Below are positions 56,576 to 64,000 of a DNA stretch of 64,000 nt, piece after piece (positions within the stretch are counted from its first letter, which is position 1; the number at the start of each line of letters is the position of its first letter). The position numbers were made by a program, and so were the translations under genes. The stretch is taken from NCBI RefSeq assembly GCF_905171775.1, contig NC_053494.1:47339981-47403980 (forward strand), read 5' to 3'. The notes under the pieces were generated by a model that saw only the letters and a list, made by a program, of their open reading frames with translations, had not been told where the DNA came from and ran no database searches. The DNA comes from Rana temporaria (lineage: Eukaryota; Chordata; Amphibia; Anura; Ranidae).

Positions 56576-58069
56576 CAATGTTGGGACACCTACAGCAATT
56601 AAAACTTGGGAAGCATTTGAACTCTTCTTCACACTATCTAAAAAGTTGGGGGGAAAAATTGGCTAGAAAGCAATTAATGTAGAAATGTTAACGAAAAAAA
56701 GGCAGGGAATGTGCATGGTGACCTTACTTGAGCGTAGGTCATATTCTGGAGATAAGCGACAGCAGTGAAAGGCGGAGGTACACTGTGGAGGAGCACATTT
56801 AAATTGTATATTGGAGCATACTTTAATACTTTACAAGGACGCAATGAGAAAACATGTACTCATATCTTCAGGAAAACACATTATTAAGAAAATTGAAGAT
56901 TTGATATATTAAAGGACGTATGTTGTTTGTTCATAATTATTATTCAGGTTTATATGATATTTACTATTTTTGCAATTAATTAATTCACATTTTTTTATAT
57001 ATTATTGCACTTTTGGGACATAGTAATATTTTTGGTGTGGGATCGCACAACAGTAATTGGAGGCAACATATATTTTTTTTGTGCTTTTTACCATTTTTAG
57101 TTAGCGTGGGAATTTTTGGGGAGTTTCACTAACAGCCTTTGCACCATTATATATTAAGAGATATATATAATACAACAAACAAGTATATAACATCTTATTG
57201 AAACTTCAAACAATACAATATATTATATCCCAATAAGTATGTGACATTACATAAAGTACACAGTGACATTGCTGAAAACATTTTAAAACCTCATGATTCA
57301 TCCACCCGTAAGTAAATAAGCCAACTACTGGGAGACCTATTCTGAGTCCCATGCTGGTAGTGATCCTGGTCACAATGTAATGATAAATACGAAATATGTA
57401 GGTATCTTTCGGCCATAGTAAGGGCGGGACCTGGTTAAATGGCATACTACTTTATAAAAGTTTATAATGACCTAGTGTAGGGTTACCCCACTATCAGTCC
57501 CCCTTGATATGTGTATACGTATACATCCCCCTAATGCCCTATATTTGGTTTCTAAGCAATTTTGTCTACTCAAAATAGGGAACAAACATTTTGAATAATT
57601 ATTGCAGTGTTTCAACTTAACAGCATAGTTGATCTTGTTTTAGGTGTAGGCCATATACTTACCTCATGAAGCCTGACTGAGAAACTCTCAGAGGTTGTAT
57701 CTCCACGTCCTGCCTTGTTTTTTAGGATGTTCCTAACATTAGCTCAGCTGTTGCTGTTCACCATTACAGGAGTGAGTACTCAGACACTGAGCTCAGAGCT
57801 ACTGCATCAGGGGAGAGAAAGTGCATGTGAGGGCATTTGAAGAGCTCACTCATGTGATATGAAAGCAGAATTTTATCCGATGTAATCAACTATGGCTGCA
57901 ATGATAGATCATGCATGCATTTTCGGAAACTTTTTTTTTTTTCTTTTTTTCAATTACTATCTTTTTTGTAGTCCAAAGGCAGTACTTCTGTCCAACCTCG
58001 CCACAGTACACAGCACACAGTAAAAACAATTTTTTTTTCTCGTACAATACCAGATCATACGATTTTAAT
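56576..58069. other. Unassigned AT-rich sequence
   Basis: No gene or named repeat recognised. A low-complexity TTTTTCTTTTTT tract lies at 57930-57950. Confidence 0.45.
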
Positions 58070-58073
58070 TTAA

Positions 58074-58317
58074 CCACTTGGCACCGTCCACATGCAAATA
58101 CGCAGCTTCTTGGTGGGTGGACCTTGGTGCTAAGCAGCTGCATGTTTGTGTGCAATATTGCAAAAAACTGCTGTGTCGACGGCTAACGGAAAGCTCCCAA
58201 TCACAAGCAACGGTTTTCCGATCATATGACAGCCAATCACGCTGTTACATGATCATAAACCCCGCCCCCCAACATCTTAAACTCTTTAAAGGGCTGGGAG
58301 GTGCCGGCGCCAAGGGG
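58074..58317. mobile_element. Short TTAA MITE, TIR CCACTTGGCACCG
   Basis: TTAA at 58070-58073 and 58318-58321. It begins CCACTTGGCACCG and ends CGGCGCCAAGGGG. 244 bases, apparently an internally deleted relative of the CCACTT family. Confidence 0.7.
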
Positions 58318-58329
58318 TTAATCAGTACA

Positions 58330-58557
58330 GTATTCGTCTAAAAAAAATTGGAAGACTAAGACCACGCATGCTCAAAAATGAAAGAATACATTACAATACA
58401 ATACAACACTCCTGAAATTGTATTCTGCTGTATAAGAATTTTTCGAACTTTCGAAACCTCTTTATTTTCGATATGAGATTAGCATGCAAAAAAAAAAAAA
58501 AAAAAAAATATCAGATGAAGATCATTCATCTGATATTCTCATTGCGTGTACGAAGCT
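58330..58557. mobile_element. Decayed PIF/Harbinger-like MITE half with A-run and hairpin
   Basis: It contains CCACGCATGCTCAAAAATGA near the left and ends GCGTGTACGAAGCTT. A run of about 21 A (58488-58508) is followed by the hairpin ATATCAGATGAAGATCATTC and its complement. Confidence 0.5.
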
Positions 58558-59023
58558 TAACTCATATGAGCTCAGATCAGGACTTAAAAAAATATTTTTC
58601 TTTCTTAGTTTTTATATTTGTATTGGGTCAGTTACCTGGAAGGTATCACAGCCAGGTAACTAGTCCTAAAAGGAGTTCAGCAATGGAAAACACTATTGTG
58701 TTATCTCTATCACTTGGTGAATGTCACTAGGGTGAGCATGGTTGCCAGGCAGTAAGAGGGGCATGCTTATTGTAACGACAGGCAGGAAATATTTACTTTT
58801 ATGGGCTCTGTCTGCAAAGTAGCTTCACGACACAAGTATTGTAGGTCAAACCCAAGAAAATATCCTAAGATATCCATGCCATCAAGACTGAATTGTTTCT
58901 ACAGATCCAGCACAGATCAGGCTATGAATATTAACCATTTAGGTCTCAGGGAATCCTTTATAAAAAATGTATTTATGGGGGGGGATCCCTAGTGTTCCAT
59001 GGAATCCAGGTTGAGAATGGCTG

Positions 59024-60345
59024 GTGTAGAGTACCTGTGGGGGTTATATTTAAGCAGAAGCACCATCCAACAGCTTCCACTTCATATACCACCTAGTGGG
59101 GCATCAGTGGTGCAGCAGGTCTTCTTTCTATCAGATCCAGGATAATGTTTTATGAGGAAGTTCCTTGCTATGGCTTCCTTCTTGAAGCTTCCACTTGGTA
59201 CTGAAAGGCATACTGAATGGTACACCTAATATTGGTGTAACGCCTAAGTACCTTACAGTACTGGTGCTAGTGAAATTTATGTGTAGATCAGAGTGTAGTT
59301 AAACTCTGATCCAGATTGTTAGTAGCAAAATGCGGTCTCTGTCTCAACTTGGCTATGCTGAGTCCATTCTGCTGTACTGGGGTGTTCTTCCAGCCCCAGT
59401 GCTGCAGGTGGCAGCAGTGGAGTCAAGGTTTGGGTGCTCTTTCCCAGCAGCCAATCACGGGGGTTTGTCCTCACTGTGCATGCTGGGGAGGGGTATTTAT
59501 GGGGCAGACGCCATTGGTTCTGGGTTCTTCTTCGTCCAGTGTGGCACCCACCTTTAGGGTGGCCACATCACGGCGCCCCGGCGTTATGGCCTACCTGGCC
59601 GGGGGGCGTGCGTGCCAGGCGGTGTTCCTGGTTCCGGGCCATGCTGACCCAGAGCATCAGAACAGTGGCGGGGACCCAGTGAGTGACTGGGTTCCCAATT
59701 TGAAGATCCCAAGCTGTACTGCTGTTTGGTGGGGAGTCGGTCTGAGGAGTGCCATTGAGAGGCTGGCGGTCCAAAAGGGCCTGGATAAACCACCGGGGAT
59801 CAAGGTAGCTGGACACCGAGGGATTGATCATCTGTCGGTCGGTACCTGGACGACAAGTTAAAGGAGATTCGGACATAACTCAATTAAGGAGGCATATCTC
59901 CAAGAATCCAACCCAGAGGGGACCCAATGGCAGAGGTATTTTCTGGGGCTCATTGAATGGGGTCTGTGGCAGAGACTTTCTCCCAAGTTCAAGTTCTCCA
60001 AGGAGGGTCTGTGGCAGAGACTTATTCCTACAATTGTCCGAGTGATACTCCGGCTGCCAGGTCAGTGAGAGAGATCTGTCCGGGTACACTAAACCCACTC
60101 CAGCAGGAGTGGTGCAAAGAAGTGTTACGTTTGGGAGCAGGACTGTTTCCTATCATTACACCTGAATCTTCTATTCTCCTATCTTCTTCAGCCTTATTTT
60201 CCTCACCACAAGTTTACTGTTTTTACCCGGCTGGGTAATAAAGAGCACAGCAAAGAGCACCTGTCTGGACATTCCTTTACTTCTACTATTTGCAATACAT
60301 GTCATTCACCCCTAGGAATTTCGGAGGAGCCACGAGGTAACACGC
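59024..60345. other. Unidentified repeat-like segment, possibly LTR-derived
   Basis: A GC-richer island with duplicated motifs (GGTCTGTGGCAGAGACTT at 59969 and 60006) and AATAAAG near 60236. The TGTAACGCC start near 59239 and GGTAACA end near 60345 would suit a solo LTR, but I find no target duplication and no protein. Function unknown. Confidence 0.3.
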
Positions 60346-60753
60346 CGCCCAAAAATCCAGCAGCTCCTCCGGGGGTAATGCTACACGAAGATAACAACAA
60401 CATTTTAGCATGCAATCCACAGCACACATTCAACACTCTGTGAAAGGTTAGAATAGATGACTAGGCAATAAACAAAAGCAATAACATATTTGAATGTTAG
60501 TCTCAGATATAGATTAGCTTGAAATTGTTAATGACAGTAAAGTGAAATTTATTTTATTCACCCATGGGATCTTAGGGAGCTTGGTAAACAGCGAGGCATG
60601 TTCTCATACTGTTAAACAGTTACTGTAGTTCTCATTCTTTCCAGTAATCAAATGAGCAGAGCAGTCATAAATTATGGCTAGTAAGCTTAACCTCAACTTG
60701 TTAAATTTACTTAAAGGCACCATTAATCTGACAAGCAACACTGCAAAGTCTAA

Positions 60754-61189
60754 TGCCACATACACACCATCACTTTATGTGATGAAAAAAAACGACATTT
60801 TCTGTGAAGTAAAAAATTACGTTTTTGAAACTTCAATTTTCAAAGACGAAGTTGCATACACACCATCGTTTTTCTCACAATGTTCTAGCAAAGCGAGGTT
60901 ACGTTCACCACGTTTTTCCGTTGAAGCTTGCTTCATAAGTAGCTTCTGGGCATGCGCGGGTGAAAAAACGTTGTTTTAAACAACGTTTTTGCTACACACG
61001 GTCAATTTCTGTGAAGTAAAAGTTGACGTTTTGAAAAACGACACATAAAATTGAAGCATGCTTCAATTTTTTTTGGTCGTTTTTTAGAAGACATAAAACG
61101 ACGTTTTCCCCCACACACGGTCAATTAAAGTGACGTTTTTAAAAACGTCATTTTTTTTCATCACATAAAGTGATGGTGTGTACGGGGCA
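60754..61189. mobile_element. PIF/Harbinger-like MITE, CATCACTTTATG subfamily, TSD TAA
   Basis: It begins TGCCACATACACACCATCAC, ends GTGATGGTGTGTACGGGGCA, and is flanked by TAA (60751-60753, 61190-61192). It is nearly collinear with 54108-54519 but keeps a longer central segment (GAAGCATGCTTCAATTTT). Confidence 0.82.
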
Positions 61190-61449
61190 TAATAAGCATC
61201 TTTGGAAATTGCACTATGGAGTGCAGACTCAGCAAGCTGGTTGCTATGACCATGAAACTTCTATTTTACTATGCAAGGTCTACTGACAATTCTAAAACAC
61301 AAATGGCGCTAATGCCATTTAGCTGCTGCCGGTTGTTTTCGTTTTCAGTATAGTACTGAAATCATCTCAGGCTGAATTTTTTTACTTGCACATCAATCTA
61401 ATTGGCTGTCGCAGTCATTAAATTAGATTGCATGATTTAGTGTATGGGG

Positions 61450-62500
61450 GGTAGGAATGAGCCCGATCTGCGAACATTATGGGGCGTTCGCGGAAAATTC
61501 AAGTGCCATGGAATGCCCCATAATGCACTGCGAGATCGGCGCCATCTGGTCTGGTATGGATTTTAAGGGGAACCCCAAGCCAAAATGTTAAATTGAAAAT
61601 GCATTTGCAATCACGGTGCCGATGGTCCCAAAAAACAAGCCAAAACAGAAAAACTCTCCCACGACTACCGTCTTTCTATACATTCAAGGGCGGGCCACCT
61701 GGTGACATAAACGGGTGACCCCGCTCCCTCTGACACCATATGATGTCAGAAGGGGGTGGGGTCAGTTAGCTACGTCAACGGGTGACCCTGCCCTTGGTTA
61801 TATAAGAGCTGTCAAAGCAAAAAAATGGCAGTCCCATGGAGGCAGAGTTTTTCCATATTTTTTTTCGGGACTGTCGGCGCCATGATTGAAGATAGATTTA
61901 CATCGTGGGACGCTTTTTTTGTTAATAAAGTAATTGTTCAAAACTGTCTGCTGTCATTTTGACTTTTTTGACACTTTTTTGGGTGAATGGGTAGGGTGGG
62001 CTGGGATCTAGGGGCTCCCTTGTTAAAGGGGGCTTACAAATTCCAATAAGCTCCCCGCCCGCAGACCCCCACAACCACCAGGCAAGGGTTGTGGGGATGA
62101 GTCCCTTGTCCCCATCAACATGTGGACAAGGTGCTTTGGGGGGGGCTCTCTCGTCCCCCCCTTTTCCTGCGGCCTGCCAGGTTACATGCTCAGATAAGGG
62201 TCTGGTATGGATTTTGGGGTGCCCCTACACCATTTAAAAAAAAAAAATTGGCGCTGGGTTCCCCTTAAAATCCATACCAGACCTGAAGTGACCTGGGGGA
62301 CCCCACACCATTTTTTTTATTGTGGTGCCGTGTTCTCCTTAATATAGATTTTGGGGGGGGGGGACCTCCACGCCATTTTTTTGGGGGCATGGGGTTCCCC
62401 TTAATATCCATTATAGACCTGAATGGCTGCTAATGGACTGGTGGGGGAACCCACACCATTTTATTTCAATGATTGTTTATGTATATTGCCAGTAAGCAAT
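61450..62500. repeat. Diverged relative of the giant-palindrome arm
   Basis: It contains GGTCTGGTATGGATTTT in direct (61549, 62201) and inverted (about 62266) positions. It also holds CTCCCCGCCCGCAGACCCCC, CCCCATCAACATGTGGACAA and GGGTGAATGGGTAGGG, in the same order as the right arm of 42333-44271. No foldback partner of comparable size is seen. Confidence 0.65.
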
Positions 62501-63340
62501 ATTAAATAACCTTTTTTCCTTTAGAAATGTCATTTTGCTGCGGGACTGATATGAACATGGGAAAATGTGCTACTTTACAGGCAGACTAAGGGGACACCCC
62601 AGACATGATATTTAAAGGAATATTTCATTTATATTCTTTCACTTTAAGCGTTATTAAAATCACTGCTCTTAAAAAAAAAAATGCTGTTTTTAAAACTTGT
62701 TTTTGCATTGATACAGGGCCCGGGTCTCCATACATTTTTTATGGCAATAACTTGCATATAAGCCTTCAAAATTAGCACTTTTGATTTTTCATGTTCGTGT
62801 CCCATAGACTTTAACGGTGTTCGTGTGTTCGGACAAATGTTTTGCCTGTTCGCATGTTCTGCTTATTTCCTCTATAATGATTTGCATGATTGCATTACAT
62901 CTGAAAACACAAATTACAGACTATGTTACCCCAACATTTCATCTTCCTGGTATGTGTATGTTGTACCATGTACTTGTGTTAAAAAGTATCTTGCTCTCTT
63001 TGCATTGCTTCCCTTGAGTTAAATACCCGCTAGGCATAGAAGCATATCCAGCCCAGCGTGGTAAATTTTTTGGCTGTCCAAGAATTCCGTTGACATGCGC
63101 CCCTGCAAAGCCATTCACTGGGAAGATTAGTGTACTGCTGTTTGTCCATCTCCACGCCCCTAAGCCCCTTATGCAGCTAAGAACAGACATTATGTGGTCA
63201 CAATTTATTTTAAACATTTGTATTATACAAAAAAAGCTACATGATTTTTAATTTTGTAATTTGCGACATACCGGAAGCCCAGCTTTCAGTGGTAATTTTG
63301 CACTGCTTTGAGCTTTTCAAAAATGTATTTGATTTCTTGC
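62501..63340. other. Unassigned sequence
   Basis: No gene or repeat recognised; it includes chance frames below 95 codons. Confidence 0.4.
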
Positions 63341-63570
63341 TTTATTCTTGATCACCAATGATGGTAGGACTGTTGCAGTACCCAAACATGAGACAATTGT
63401 ATATAAAAAAAGGTTAACAATTTATTAGAAAAAAAAATACAAAGATACAACAATAAAGGTCCCAACAGTGACAAGGTTAGCACAATTAAGTAACCAACAC
63501 AGAAATGTAATAACATTTGCAAACTCCACAGGTAAGTAGAGGCAAGGTTGATGTGAACAGTGACGTATTC

Positions 63571-63610
63571 CTCAACATGTTTCACGGCAACTGCCGCTTC
63601 TTCAGGAGAC
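63571..63610 (-). ncRNA. Candidate hammerhead ribozyme core (minus strand)
   Basis: Read on the minus strand: CTGAAGA (63605-63599), a stem II of GCGGCA paired with TGCCGT, then GAAAC (63583-63579). TCC before the core and GGA after could form stem I. All core bases of the CUGANGA...GAAA motif are present. This form is known from the ends of Penelope-like retroelements; no protein fragment of such an element was found beside it. Confidence 0.5.
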
Positions 63611-63838
63611 GTCTTTCTATGACATCTGAGAAAATATAAAGTCTTATAAGTAAAATGTTATGACTTACTACAATGTAGCCTAGCTACAGGTCAAATAGTA
63701 TATTTAGGAGTATTTTTCAAGATAGACAGTACACGACTCACCAAAATTAGCCCATGGGGCGATATGCAGCAATTGTTTGAGACACCCCAATTGGGGTGTT
63801 CCCTCCGGGAGAGGAGGGTGTTGGACGGTACTGAAAAA

Positions 63839-64000
63839 GGGTATATAACACATAATAATCAGCCTTTAAGTGGGAATAGAAAAACTTTGTATATATTGAG
63901 AGGGAAATATTGCCTTCCCTTTCCCTCTCAACATTTTCTTTTTATATATACAAAGTTTTTCTATTCCCACTTAACGGCTGCTTATTATGTGTTATATACA
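63839..64000. repeat. Inverted repeat at the window end, ~70-base arms
   Basis: TATATAACACATAATAATCA and AAGTGGGAATAGAAAAACTT on the left are mirrored by AAGTTTTTCTATTCCCACTT and ATTATGTGTTATATA on the right, with a loop around 63910-63930. The right arm reaches the window edge, so the structure may extend further. Confidence 0.85.

Noticed and set aside
51011..59023. A single 8-kb hAT element spanning from CAGTGTTTCTCAACC to GGTTGAGAATGGCTG
   Set aside because: The flanking octamers (GTCTAGCA and GTGTAGAG) agree at only 5 of 8 positions, and the interior is a mix of unrelated elements.
1..64000. tRNA genes, CRISPR arrays, bacterial operons or phage genes
   Set aside because: None seen. Spliced exons, LINEs and MITEs show vertebrate nuclear DNA, and the tandem repeats have no spacer structure.

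Overview
The window is nuclear DNA of a vertebrate, most likely a neobatrachian (ranid-like) frog. The only host gene I can support is the 3' end of a cAMP-dependent protein kinase regulatory subunit gene. Almost everything else is transposon-derived: short palindromic DNA transposons, piggyBac-like TTAA elements, hAT-like elements, one Tc1 copy, and pieces of L1/Tx1-like, L2-like and Penelope-like retroelements. The frog assignment rests on these repeat types and on the lack of mammalian SINEs; it is an inference.

Gene region (about 1-13.6 kb, + strand). Two coding exons (9462-9543 and 11806-11978) encode the last 84 residues of the type I-beta regulatory subunit of PKA (PRKAR1B), including the phosphate-binding cassette of the second cAMP pocket and the C-terminus. 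The 9.46 kb upstream is intron. It holds a three-level nest of TTAA elements (1374-4442), a minisatellite (5021-5670), and an older ~32-bp-unit minisatellite split by an L2-like LINE that is itself split by a MITE (7600-9397). Two related TTAA elements lie downstream of the stop codon.

13.8-32 kb. A ~2.9 kb hAT-like element with an 8-bp target duplication carries a long GTGAGAGA-type satellite. It is followed by a hAT MITE hosting another MITE, many PIF/Harbinger-like MITEs, a 31-bp minisatellite of 12 units, and a foldback-rearranged element at 24-25.6 kb.

32-50 kb. More of the same families occur here, including a 1.94 kb giant palindrome (42333-44271) inserted in another MITE. Three different TTAA elements abut at shared TTAA sites (44622-49037), and the middle one is interrupted by a 5'-truncated L1/Tx1-like LINE.

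50-64 kb. This part has a minus-strand L1/Tx1-like tail, a Penelope-like fragment with a candidate hammerhead core, a complete but frameshifted Tc1-like transposon with 199-bp inverted repeats, an undetermined 59-60.4 kb segment, a diverged relative of the giant palindrome arm, and a second candidate hammerhead core near an inverted repeat at the window end.

Functionally there is one gene tail; the rest records repeated transposon insertion. The short target duplications read here give a relative order for many insertions. Alignments were done by eye, so boundaries of diverged elements are approximate.
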